From NCBI RefSeq assembly GCF_024323335.1, contig NC_066581.1:38110199-38174198 (forward strand): a DNA stretch of 64,000 nucleotides, read 5' to 3'. Source of the DNA: Lathyrus oleraceus (taxonomy: Eukaryota > Streptophyta > Magnoliopsida > Fabales > Fabaceae). The notes beneath the pieces were generated by a model. It was not told the origin of the DNA. It did not search any database and saw only the letters and a list, made by a program, of their open reading frames with translations. Positions 36,201 through 45,891 of this stretch are shown in pieces (positions within the stretch are counted from its first letter, which is position 1; each line of letters begins with the position of its first letter). The position numbers were made by a program, and so were the translations under genes.

Positions 36201-36810
36201 AAAACTGAGACCAAACTCCAGACTCTCAGGGGATTTTGGTAGTGTATCACCCTTCTCTGCGTTCACTGAGGAGACAAACCTAAAAGATGATGAAAAGGAT
36301 AACAGATATGCTAGGAATATGAACAAATGCCTTACCCTTTTGGAGATCATACTATCCTTGGGAGAGCACTGAGGACATCCCATTTATCCTTTCAGTCATT
36401 GTGAATGTTCACTTTGTTTAAAAACAATTTAAAAAACTTTATTTGTTTAAAACAACGATATTTATCAATTAAAACATGCAAACATTTGTTAAACAGAAAC
36501 AAATAAGAGTGCAAAGAATTGGATAAAGGCTCAAATTTATTTGATGGAATGGTAGTCTGCAAATGGCAAGACTCCATGGATCTTTACAAATTTGAAATTG
36601 GTGATATATATTGGAAAAAGGCTACATTGAACATAATGACTATTTCTCCACCAACTCTGAATCCAATGTATTTGAAGCTTCAGTTGACGATGACTGAGCG
36701 AGAATCTTTGACAGACGACGGTTGAAAAACAAAGTCTTGTCAGGATGCAGTTACTTGCCAAATCCCTAATTTTTGCCTAGATTGCCCCAGGGTGAGGTAC
36801 TCAATCTAGC

Positions 36811-36908
<98 letters not shown>

Positions 36909-37022
36909 TGTCTCTAACTTTTGCCTGGATCGCCCTTTCGGGTTTTCAATCCACTGAGACGCTCATTTTTGCCTAAGTCGCCCTTTCGGGTTTTCAACTT
37001 AGCGAGCTATTCTGTTTTTATT
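33270..37022 (-). other. Ogre C 3' untranslated region
   Basis: A 3.75 kb non-coding counterpart of 17562-22274 in B, about 1 kb shorter. It has fewer CCGGTTACTGGGTAGAA units (about 33725, 34455, 34560, 34600) and contains the (AT)n tract. It also holds the paired GCCCTTTCGGGTTTTC motifs near 36930 and 36980, as in B. Confidence 0.85.
36814..36906. repeat. (AT)n microsatellite, about 93 bp
   Basis: An uninterrupted AT dinucleotide run in the C 3' UTR. At the same place B has a short AT-rich non-repeat (about 17668-17690), so the run expanded in C. The apparent ORF of alternating Ile and Tyr codons there is an artefact. Confidence 0.95.
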
Positions 37023-39106
37023 TTAGGCAAAGTATTTCTTGACTACATCTAAATTCACAGGACGAGTGAAATCCTCCCCATCCATAGTTGTAAGTATCAA
37101 AGCACCGCATGAAAAGGCTCTCTTAACAACATATGGACCTTCATAGTTTGGAGTCCACTTGCCCCTGGAATCGGGCGCGAAAGACAAAACTTTCTTGAGC
37201 ACGAGGTCCCCTTCTCAGAACACACGAGGCTTGACCTTCTTATCAAAGGCTTTCTTCATCCTTTGCTGATATAACTGACCATGGCACATGGCAGTCAATC
37301 TCTTCTCTTCAATCAAGTTCAACTGGTCATAACGACTCTGAACCCATTTAGCCTCAGTCAACTTGGCTTCCATCAAGACTCTCATTGATGGGATCTCAAC
37401 CTCCACGGGGAGCACAACCTTCATGCCATAAACAAGAGAGAAAGGGGTTGCCCCTGTTGAAGTGCGGATAGATGTACGATAACCATGCAAAGCGAATGGT
37501 AGCATCTCATGCCAATCTTTGTACGTAACAACCATCTTCTGGATAATCTTCTTGATGTTCTTATTAGCAGCTTCTCAAAGATAACAACATCTGCCAACGG
37601 GAAATCCTCCCAGTTAAAGCAGGCTTCTCAAAGATATACTTAATTGGATCCATTTTGGATATCAACCAAGTCGTACGATTCAACATATACTGGCGTAAGC
37701 GCTTAGCAGCCCAAGCCAAAGCACAACATGTTTTCTCAAGCATTGAGTATTGAGACTCACAATCAGTGAACTTCTTACCCAGATAGTATATAGCATATTC
37801 TTTCTTTCCTGATTCATCTTGCTGACCCAATACACAACCCATAGAGTCTTCAAGAATCGGAGGGTCTCCCTTCCACAGGCGGAGACAGAATCAGAGGCTC
37901 AGACAGATACTCTTTGATACTGTCAAATGCCTTCTGGCAATCCTCGGTACAATCATGACGCTGATCTTTCTGGAGGAGCTTGAATATAGTCGCACATGTG
38001 GCAGTCATGTGGGATATAAATCTGGAAATATAATTCAAGCGGCCAAGAAAACCTCAGACTTGCTTCTCGGTTTTGGGCGCAGGCATCTCTTGTATTGCTT
38101 TGACCTTGGTGGGATCAACTTCAATACCTCTTTCACTGATAATGAAGCCCAATAACTTACCAGAACGGACTCCAAATGTACACTTGTTAGGATTCAGACG
38201 AAGCTTGTACCTCCTCAGACGCTGAAAAAGCTTTAACAAGTGCTCAACATGTTCAACTTCCGTTCTCGACTTCGCAATCATATCATCAACATACACCTCG
38301 ATCTCCTTGTGCATCATATCATGAAACAAGGTAGTCATAGCTCGTTGATACGTGGCTCCGGAGTTCTTCAAACGAAGGGCATCACTCGATAACAGAATGT
38401 TCCCTAAGGTGTGATGAATGTTGTCTTCTACATATCCTCGGGTGCCATTTTGATCTGATTATATCCGGAAAATCCGTCCATGAATGAGAAGACTTTGAAC
38501 TTAGTTGTATTATCCACCAACATATCAATATGTGGTAGAGGAAAATCATCTTTCGGACTAGCTTTATTCAAGTCTCTATAGTCCACACACATTCGGACTT
38601 TTCCAACTTTCTTAGACACGGGCACAATATTGGCCACCCATTGAGGATATATAGAAGTCACCAGAAACCCCACATCAATTTGCTTCTGAACTTCTTCTTT
38701 AATCTTCACTACCATATCAGGATGAGTTCTTCTGAGCTTCTTCTTCATAAGCACACACTCAGGCTTCAAAGGCAGGAAATTTTGCACGATATCTGTATCT
38801 AGACCAGGCATGTCTTCATATGACCAGGCAAAGACGTCGACATATTCTTGTAGCAACTCAATCAACCCCTTCTTCACAAATTCTTTCAGGAGTTCCCCAA
38901 TCTTCACCTCACGAACACAATCCTCAGACCCCAAGTTGATTGTTTCCAGATTCTCAAGATGTGGCTGAATGATCTTCTCTTCGTGCTCAAGCAGACGGGT
39001 AATCTCATCAGGAATCTCTTCAACATCATTTTCTTCTGCCTAAAATACAGGGAACTCAAAGTTGGGAGATGGTGTTGGATCATTATGTTCAATGGGTTTG
39101 ATCAAC
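37023..39106 (-). pseudogene. pol: Ogre pol exon (element C), heavily decayed
   Basis: The exon begins at 39106 right after the intron acceptor and ends at TAA 37025-37023. Compared with B it has stops at 39042, 38430, 38406 (TGG to TAG), 38056 (CGA to TGA) and 37217 (CGA to TGA), a 1-bp deletion near 38378, a small deletion near 37860, and a deletion of about 1.37 kb at 37571-37582. The large deletion removes the archaeal-type RNase H and most of integrase, including the zinc finger and the first two catalytic Asp residues. RT remains recognisable (MDGFSGYNQI, YVDD). It is useful as a comparison sequence for reading B's lesions. Confidence 0.9.
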
Positions 39107-39283
39107 CTGCATAATGATTTTGGATATAAAAGAGATTTTAGAATTCAAACAAGGCAAATCATTATGCTAATGAAAAGATTGATTTTATTCTCTTTTTAGG
39201 GTTTTTTAGTGATCACCAATGTCATGCAAAAAAGCAAAAAGTGAAAATAATTTGGAAAAACACACATTTAACATATAGTTATT
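39107..39283 (-). other. Part of the Ogre C pro/RT intron
   Basis: The minus strand ends ATTATGCAG before the exon at 39106, matching the acceptor in B at 14100. About 172 bp of intron plus a 5-bp TTATT at 39279-39283 remain; upstream intron sequence is cut off by the Athila LTR. Confidence 0.8.
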
Positions 39284-40430
39284 TGATGATAATCGTGACT
39301 ATATATAAAATATTGTCTGTCGGGTACTTGACTGAAACTGCACAGTCCATTCGCTTTAGTTTTAAAAGATATCGATCCCACAGGGACCTATGGTCAAACT
39401 AGTGTTACTAACGTCACTATGTTTAGCTAAGGAAATTGATTAGTAGAAATTTGGGGGGGGAAATAGTAAATCTAAGGAAATTTTGGTTTTAAGAAAGAAT
39501 AAATGGAAGGAATCAGTATGCAACGCATTAATTGTCAGGGATTCGATAAGTCACCGGTGAATAGTTTAAATGCCAAATATCTCTCAGTAGAAAATATTTA
39601 TTTGAAAAGCTTTATCTCACACTCTCGTGATTGTTGATTCGGCCTATAGTTTTAAGTCAGAATGTACGCTCTCGCTGTCCCATTTGAAGTTAAAATTACT
39701 TTTTGAAAATAAACAAGTTCTAATTGCTTTTAAAGTGCTCTCGCTGTTTTTAAACTCAATGCCTAATTTTTACTATCCAGCTCGAGCCTCACGCTCTCGC
39801 GATTGTTGGTTCTCACCTTAGTTAATTTCCCACTCTCGTGGCAAAACCGTATTAAATAGCTCTTCACGCTTTTATGAATAAGTTAATTAAATTTAAATTA
39901 AAAACTTCAGCCTAAAAGATTGTTTGAGAAAAAGGGTTTTCACCCGTTATTATTAAGTCCCATCAAATTAAGTTGCTACATACCGATACCGGTAGTTTAG
40001 CCTGACATATTAAATAATACAAACACAAGGCATAAACAGATCAACAGTGCGGAAAACATGCTTATAATAATAATTAGGCAATAATAATAATAATTTAATA
40101 AAAACCTAGAGATCGAAGTAACAGAGTATAGCGATTCTTGGAGTACTTGAGCAGTCCTCCACAAGTCGGTAGGCTTTGCTTCTTCAATACAAATTACTTA
40201 CTAAAATTAAATAAAGTGTAGTAGTTCCCCAGTGTAGGAAACTACTACTATGGCTAACTGAAAAACTGAAGGAAAAGGGAAAAACGGAATTCTAAAAAGA
40301 GTGGCGAATAAAATAAGGCAACGGAAACAAGGTTGCTGAAAAGAAAATACTAAAAGCTAGAAAGCTGTAAAACTAAATTGCAGAGCGTAAGTGTAAAAGT
40401 AGGAGTCCCCAATTTTTCCCATTTTGGTCC

Positions 40431-40438
40431 TTTATATA
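40431..40438 (-). promoter_or_regulatory. TATA box of Athila D LTR
   Basis: TATATAAA on the minus strand (ACTATATAAAGG), 143 bp downstream of the TGACG dyad cluster. It is the best core-promoter candidate in the LTR. Confidence 0.6.
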
Positions 40439-40580
40439 GTGCTCCTTTAGGTCTTGGTGGTTGAGATATTCAAGGAAGACTTGGTTTTGAATGAGGAATC
40501 CGTGGGAATAAGTTGTTGGAGGAAATTTAGGCATGTTTGGGTACCTATGATTGACTGTTTCAAAGCGCATATTGTGGCCG

Positions 40581-40660
40581 TGTGACGCTCGTCGTGGGCC
40601 TCTGACGGTCGTCACAGTCTGGGTCATGACGAGCGTCATGATTCTGTGACGGTTGTCACA
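40581..40660 (-). promoter_or_regulatory. TGACG dyad cluster in Athila D LTR
   Basis: Four imperfect dyads: TGTGACGCTCGTCG, TGACGGTCGTCACA, CATGACGAGCGTCATG and TGTGACGGTTGTCACA. TGACG is the core bound by plant TGA-type bZIP factors (as-1-like, established knowledge). Binding here is inferred. Confidence 0.6.
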
Positions 40661-40876
40661 TCAACAAATTCTGCATTTCCTATTTTCTGCTTTTTGTTGT
40701 GCTTTCTCATCTGTTTCTTCTCCTTTTTCTTCCTTCTCTTCATTTTGCTTATTAATGCTTGGGGATTTAAATACCTGCAAAAACAACTCAAAACGGAATA
40801 ATCAGAATATTAGTTAAAATGGTATGATGTTTGAGTGTAAATCAAGGCAATTATCTGATGCGTTTTCGCGTTATCA

Positions 40877-40890
40877 AACTCCCCTAAACT
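40877..40890 (-). promoter_or_regulatory. Polypurine tract of Athila D
   Basis: AGTTTAGGGGAGTT on the minus strand abuts the LTR start, as expected for the plus-strand primer. Confidence 0.75.
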
Positions 40891-42118
40891 TGAATGTTTG
40901 CTTGTCCTCAAGCAAATACAATTTGAAAACAAAGTTAAACGCGAATACATTACCCGTTCGTACGTGGTTGTCAGGTGGATGGTTAAGATGGCCGATATTC
41001 GAACAAAACACTAAAGGTACTATGACGACACGAGCTTTCGGCTTTAGCATAGATCTCTCCTTTGCACAAGAAAGTCCAAATCATGCTATTATAGCTCAAC
41101 CTACTGTCTCTGTTTCTATTTCACTCGGTTTCATTCTAGTGCAATCACATTAAGCCATTTGCCTCCGCACACACTTAGTGAAGTAACCGGTTAGTGACTT
41201 TGATCCTTTTCTTAGCACGGGGGTCTGGTACACTAGTATGGTACCCCTTTATATGTCCCCTTTTCGAAGGTTGTGGGGGATCGAACCGTAGTTCGCCCTA
41301 CTGAGTCCAATACCAGGCACCTCTGGACCAACCAACTGGGGTTTCTGTTCCTTCTTTTTGTGCATCTTTGCAACCTTTTGTATGGTTCGTTTATCAATTT
41401 CTTGATAGCAACAATATGAAGGAGTTTCTTAATTTCTAGGAATCAAACACTTATATTCATCGGCTCTCCACGTGGTTTGCGCTTGAGACGGTGTTGACTG
41501 CTAGTATAAACTACTAGGGGTTAATCTAGAATGGAGACTTAAGGTGTCGATATAATGGTTATTCAAACTGATCTCGTAGAAGTGAGGGATCTAGGGTGTC
41601 GGGACGGTATCAATTTTGTTAGATCTTTCTCAGCTTTCCTAACAAAGCCTCCGCGAGACAACCTATGTACTCGTAGGGTATGCATTTAATCTTAAGGAAA
41701 AGTTTTGTTATGCCAAAATATGTATAAATGATTAGAAAGGACAAGCAAAAAAATGTTCTATTGGCTGAAAATATTAGCAATAGAAACAAGTAGAGGAGTG
41801 ATAAGGATTTCCTCCCACATTTAAACAATGCATTATCCTCAATGCGACAGTATACAGAAATAAAAAGGAAAGAAACAAAAATCACTGCTCGTCATTACGC
41901 GGCTGGCTTCTTCGTGCTCTGGCTCTTGCTCTTGCGCGCTCACTTCTTCCTCGCTAGGTAGGATCCAATCCCACGTGCTGAGTGTACTCCTTGATGGCAT
42001 CTACGCGATAAGTCAGGGCACTCATCTGGTCTGAAAGTTCCGCCATACCCTGATCATGCCAGTTAGCATAATCGTGTTGATCCCGTTGTATTTGCTGGAT
42101 CGCTTGCATCATTTCCAT
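40891..42118 (-). other. Athila D 3' non-coding region
   Basis: No coding frame is supported between the second env-position ORF and the PPT. It holds a tRNA-like segment with pol III boxes (41270-41340). Near 41810 it has a CCTCCCACATTTAAACAATG block resembling one near 43835 downstream of the first ORF, consistent with a duplicated unit. Confidence 0.65.
41270..41340 (-). repeat. tRNA-like SINE head with A and B boxes
   Basis: On the minus strand TGGTCCAGAGG (41330-41320) fits the pol III A box TRGYNNARNGG, and GGTTCGATCCC (41287-41277) contains the B box GWTCRANNC. They span 54 bp, as in tRNA genes. The arms do not pair well enough for a real tRNA, so a tRNA-derived SINE remnant is more likely. 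I could not define its tail or target duplication. Confidence 0.4.
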
Positions 42119-43258
42119 TTAGTGATCTTCCATTATTTGATTGTGTCGCAACATCTCAGCGTAGATGTTTTCCATGGAGGCGGTTCTTCGTTCGCTTCTC
42201 CGCTGTCCTTGGGAAGAAGTCTCTGCAGCGTGCTCTTGAGGTGGTTGAGGCATGCCTCTGTCAAGCTCCTCCTCGACTTCATCTGCACCATTACCAGGAT
42301 TTCCATCATTTGGCTCGGGGGCCTCCAGATCAAAAATCCAATTTTCCATTTCTCTCGGATCTATGTGGTTCTTGTTGGACATGATGATACTTCTAACTAC
42401 CTTGTTTCTGACAACAGGATGATACTTCCCATCATCTCTTGCTTTGATCAGGTGTGAAGCACGGCAGTAGTCGATGTCGAGGAATTCTGCCTCCAGAGCT
42501 AGTAAGTTGGCTAGCCTATCTCCCAAGTTCAAGCCTAATGCTACGGAGGTGATAATTCCCCCACAACAAAACGCCTGGCTGCCTCTCATGCAAGCAGCCT
42601 GGATGTTGGCTAGTAGGAAGGGAGTAACATTGAACGCAATTTGGGCAAACACACAGTGAAGAAGGAAAAGTTCCTTGAAGTTTACCTTGTGGTTGCTGAC
42701 TCTTCCAAAAACTGTATGCCCCAGGACTCGGTGAAAGTATCTTATGGCTGGGTTGTGAGTATATGTTGCGTTAAGCGTATCCCAGCTCGTTGCGTTCATG
42801 CTGGTGAGGTTGTGCCAAACTGGGAATGTTATCTCTGACCATCCTTCTGGGATGCAGCAGTGGATTCCTTCTCCATGTCGGAAACCAAGCATTCTCGCTA
42901 TCTGGGTTTGATTTAGGGAATACTCAGTGCCGAACATTCTAAATGTGGCGACACAGGTGAGGTATTGAGTAGCGCCAGGGGGTGTGATATAAGAGTAGGA
43001 ACTCAGAAATTCCAGGGTCAGCGCTTCGTAGGTTAGCTGCGGTGTGGTACACAGTTGCGTCAAGCTGGAGTTAGCTAGCATCCACTCCACGCCCTCCAAA
43101 ATTCCTAACTCCCTCATGCATTCATGATCAACATACCTCGTAGCTTGAATGGAGCGTTGGTAGAACTTGAGGTAGTTGCTTCTTTGGCGTTCGCCGGCTT
43201 CTCCATTTCGGAATACGATGGTTGATAGGTCGGGAGTAGCTCTTTCTTGACGGGCCAT
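42119..43258 (-). CDS. Second Athila ORF1-family protein (env-position ORF2), intact
   Basis: An intact 379-codon minus-strand frame from ATG 43258 to TAA 42119-42121. The product matches the Athila ORF-1 family (Arabidopsis retrotransposon ORF-1, PF03078 from memory), the ORF that Athila elements carry after integrase in the env-like place. Motifs: LTLEFLSSYSYI, FRMFGTEYSL, IARMLGF, HNPAIRYFHRVLGH, GLNLGDRLANLLA, and an acidic, polar C-terminal third. I see no signal peptide or convincing transmembrane helix, so an envelope function is not supported by the sequence. It is closely similar in layout to the broken ORF at 44084-45133. It is one of the few intact frames in the window and has its own candidate promoter. 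Function unknown. Confidence 0.85.
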   Translation of the reverse strand: MARQERATPDLSTIVFRNGEAGERQRSNYLKFYQRSIQATRYVDHECMRELGILEGVEWMLANSSLTQLCTTPQLTYEALTLEFLSSYSYITPPGATQYLTCVATFRMFGTEYSLNQTQIARMLGFRHGEGIHCCIPEGWSEITFPVWHNLTSMNATSWDTLNATYTHNPAIRYFHRVLGHTVFGRVSNHKVNFKELFLLHCVFAQIAFNVTPFLLANIQAACMRGSQAFCCGGIITSVALGLNLGDRLANLLALEAEFLDIDYCRASHLIKARDDGKYHPVVRNKVVRSIIMSNKNHIDPREMENWIFDLEAPEPNDGNPGNGADEVEEELDRGMPQPPQEHAAETSSQGQRRSERRTASMENIYAEMLRHNQIMEDH

Positions 43259-43404
43259 TGACGAGTTGTATGAAACTTTTGGTATTGGTGGGTCAGATGG
43301 AATATTTGTGAGTTACACGCTTGAAAAAAATGTAAAGAATTTAATAGATGAAGAGCAGAATGTAAGAGAGTGGTGATTGATGAGGAAGAATAAAGAAAGA
43401 GCGC

Positions 43405-43600
43405 CTGCATTTATAGGCGAGCTCTCTGGAATTTGTGACGGTCGCCACAGGGGTATGACGGTCGTCACGCGCAATGGGTGTGTAACGGTCAGATGCTCGT
43501 AACAGTCATTTGCATGCCGTGTGACGATCGTGAGAGATCCGTGACGGTCGTCACGGCTGTGAGACGGGCGTCACCCTATATGTGATGGTCGTCACACGCT
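43405..43600 (-). promoter_or_regulatory. Candidate internal promoter of the intact Athila ORF
   Basis: A TATA box (CCTATAAATGC, 43418-43408 on the minus strand) lies about 150 bp before the ATG at 43258, followed by a C/T-rich leader. Just upstream, 43434-43599 holds about seven TGACG/GTAACG dyad-like sites, e.g. GTGACGACCGTCACG and GTGACGACCGTCATAC. This arrangement mirrors the D LTR promoter. Transcription is not shown. Confidence 0.55.
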
Positions 43601-44083
43601 TATTTTCAAAAAAATTCTCTAACACAGGTTGCAGCAACATATGATAACAGCGTAACTAAGCAATTGAATTTTAACAGCATAAATGCAGAAATAAATAAAT
43701 AAATGAATAAGCATAAATAAATGAATAGTAATTGCATTGATAAATTGAAATTGAATGTAACATAGGAAAATAAATGTAGTGATAACATAGCAAACAAAAG
43801 TGATAAAGCAAAAGTAATGAAATAAACGTGCTCCCTCCCCACACAAAACAAAGTAGTGTCCTCATTGCTTAGGGCGAGTAGGAGAAATCAGTGGTCAGTA
43901 GTATTAGCCACGATTTTGTCCCAATGCAACGACAACTTCGTTCAGATGATGAAATTGCTCAACGGCTATATCCATCAGGCCTAGGACATCAAAGCGTATG
44001 AGCTTTATCTCTTTTTTCATAATTGTGATGTCAGCTTGGAAAGCATTCAAGCGGGTGATGAGCATGGCATAATTATCAGCATA
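43601..44083 (-). other. Spacer between the two Athila ORF1-family genes
   Basis: AT-rich, with AAATAAATAAATGAATAAGC low-complexity sequence near 43690-43730 and several overlapping hydrophobic ORFs caused by that composition. No supported gene. The block near 43835 resembles sequence downstream of the second ORF (near 41815). Confidence 0.6.
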
Positions 44084-45133
44084 TTATGGAGGAGCCGTTT
44101 CATCAATGTTATAATAGTTGGGAGGTGTTTCAAGGTCAGATTCTTCCTTATGGATAGGGTCATTGATACACTCATATTTAGGCGGTGTAGCGGGAGGTGA
44201 AGTTGGATCAATAGGGTGTTCATCTAAATCATATAGCCAGTTGTTGCGGTTGTGAACACTCGTTTTCTCATGGTTAGGCAAGGTAAATAGTCGAACCACT
44301 TCGTTACTGATTAAATAATCAAAGGTATTTGTCCCAATGTTTCCTATAATTTTGCGGTCAAAGCAAAATTCGATATCCATTGGACGGATGTTTCCAAAAG
44401 GTACAAGCTCATAAAGTGGGCGTACAAGTCCTATGGCGCCGGCTATCATGATTACTAAGCCACCTATTATTATTGGGGTACGGTTATTCTTAGCAAGGTG
44501 AACAAACCTTTACATCATGAATATCATGATATTGACGTGTCGACCTTGATCGACACATAACAAGATGAAAAGTTCATCGCGGGATGCTATTGTGATATTC
44601 TCTTCCTTACCAAATAAGGTGTGGGCTAGTATCTTATGAAAGTATCAGATAGCAGGGTTATGGATCTTTTGTGAGTGCATCTCATTCGGGTTAGGGTTGG
44701 ATTCTCCAGTTATACTACCCAAAAAGTCATCTAGGTCAATATCATCGATAAGGTCCTCTTGGAGGGTAGTAAAAACGAAAGGGCCATTAGGGAATCCTAG
44801 GAGGTCAGCAAGGTCTCGACGGGTATAGGTGAAGTCCATGCTAAATAACCTAAAGGATATCAACCCTTTGTTAAGTCTGTAACCATGTTCGGGGTTGTAT
44901 ACAAGGGAGCTCAGGAATTCTAAGGTTAGTTCACGGTACGTGACAAACCGTCTCTTAATGGCTGCGTTCTCCCACCCAAGCTGGTTAAACATAAATAGGA
45001 TGCTATCTCGGATGCCTAATTTATCCATGGTCGAGCCATCATAATATATGGTCAATGCCATATCCTTCCGGGCTAGATAATCATACCGCCTTCGTTGAAC
45101 TCTGCCTCTGAAAACTGTCTCTATTTGTTGCAT
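44084..45133 (-). pseudogene. First Athila ORF1-family protein (env-position ORF1), two stops
   Basis: One frame of 350 codons from ATG 45133 to TAA 44084-44086, broken by TGA at 44647-44645 and TAA at 44512-44510. Motifs match those of the intact gene downstream: LTLEFLSSLVYN, FRLFSMDFTYT, LADLLGFPNG, HNPAI followed by the TGA and then YFHKILAHTLFG. The C-terminal part (WLYDLDEHPIDPTSP, an acidic proline-rich tail) parallels the tail of the second ORF (NWIFDLEAPEPNDG). It lies directly after integrase, where Athila ORF1-type genes normally sit, so this is probably the ancestral position and the second gene a duplicate or acquired relative. Confidence 0.82.
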
Positions 45134-45381
45134 GATGAAAGTAGTTAACTAACTAGTTAGTCATTTTCCTGTTTATCAGTATCCAATATGTCTAAGTTAG
45201 TTACTAGAAACAACAAGAGTGACTGCAAAGAATCAAGAAGAGGGGAGCAAACAAAATAAAGAAGAAAATCAAAGAAGGAAAAATAGAATGTAACAAAGAT
45301 GACAAAAAGAAAAAGGGGTGGGTTGTCTCCCACTAAGCACTTTGTTTAATGTCGCAAGTTCGACAGTAGTGTCGCGTTGTA

Positions 45382-45891
45382 CTAGGTTTGGGGTTGAGCG
45401 GGCAGCTCTATGAGTCTAAGACTGTTCGAATAGTCTCTATTTTCAATATTCTGATAATGCTTTAGTCGCTGCCCGTTTACTAAAAAAGGGTCACCATTCC
45501 TACCTTTTATTTCTATCGCACCACTATTTAAGACTTTGGTGATCTCGAACGGGCCAGACCACCGAGATTTGAGTTTTCCTGGAAAAAATTTAAGTCTTTA
45601 ATTGAATAGCAGCACTACGTCGTCGACTTTAAACTCCTTCCTAGAAATGCGTTTATCATGCCATCTTTTGGTTCGCTCTTTGTAGATCCTGGCATTCTCG
45701 TAAGCGTCCAATCTCAGCTCTACTAATTCATGGATGTCCAGAATCCGTTTCTCGCCTGCGGAAGTGTAATTTACGATTAGGGTCTTGATTGTCCAATATG
45801 CTTTGTGTTCCAATTCTACAGGGAGGTGACATGATTTACCATAAACTAGTTTGAAGGGTGTGGTTCCTATCGGGGTTTTGTATGTCGTCCG
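45382..45891 (-). pseudogene. pol: C-terminal end of Athila D integrase
   Basis: Continues the integrase frame from beyond the copia insertion: PFKLVYGKSCHLPVELEHKA is the typical Ty3/gypsy post-catalytic motif, followed by RTKRWHDKRI and a chromatin-facing C-terminal domain (FPGKLKSRWSGPFEI). TAA interrupts it at about 45598-45600 (FN-stop-RLK), and the frame ends at TAG 45382-45384. The other part of the gene is at 55649-58360. The split is marked by GTCCG at 45887-45891 and 55644-55648. Confidence 0.85.

Larger units (their letters stand above)
28361..39283 (-). mobile_element. Ogre C, 3' half of a minus-strand Ogre element
   Basis: Read on the minus strand: part of the pro/RT intron (39283-39107), the decayed pol exon, the 3' UTR and a full 3' LTR. 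The 5' half (5' LTR, ORF1, gag, protease) is not in the window: Athila D is inserted in its intron, and the remainder should lie beyond the right edge. The 5 bp next to the LTR at 28356-28360 (CTATG) would be the target duplication. Confidence 0.88.
39284..40876 (-). mobile_element. 3' LTR of Athila D (1593 bp)
   Basis: The minus strand starts TGATAACGCG at 40876 and ends ATCATCA at 39284; the ends form the inverted repeat TGAT/ATCA. Its first 140 bp in plus orientation match 59622-59752 closely. It holds a TATA box at 40431-40438 and a TGACG dyad cluster at 40581-40660 upstream of it. Confidence 0.88.

Noticed and set aside
36773..36976. ORF with a long Ile-Tyr run
   Set aside because: Pure translation of the (AT)n microsatellite.
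41270..41340. Functional tRNA gene
   Set aside because: A and B boxes fit, but acceptor and T-arm pairing is poor; recorded as SINE-like instead.
43606..43865. Hydrophobic ORFs that look like membrane peptides
   Set aside because: They come from an AT-rich, low-complexity AAATAAATGAATA stretch in overlapping frames, with no conservation evidence.
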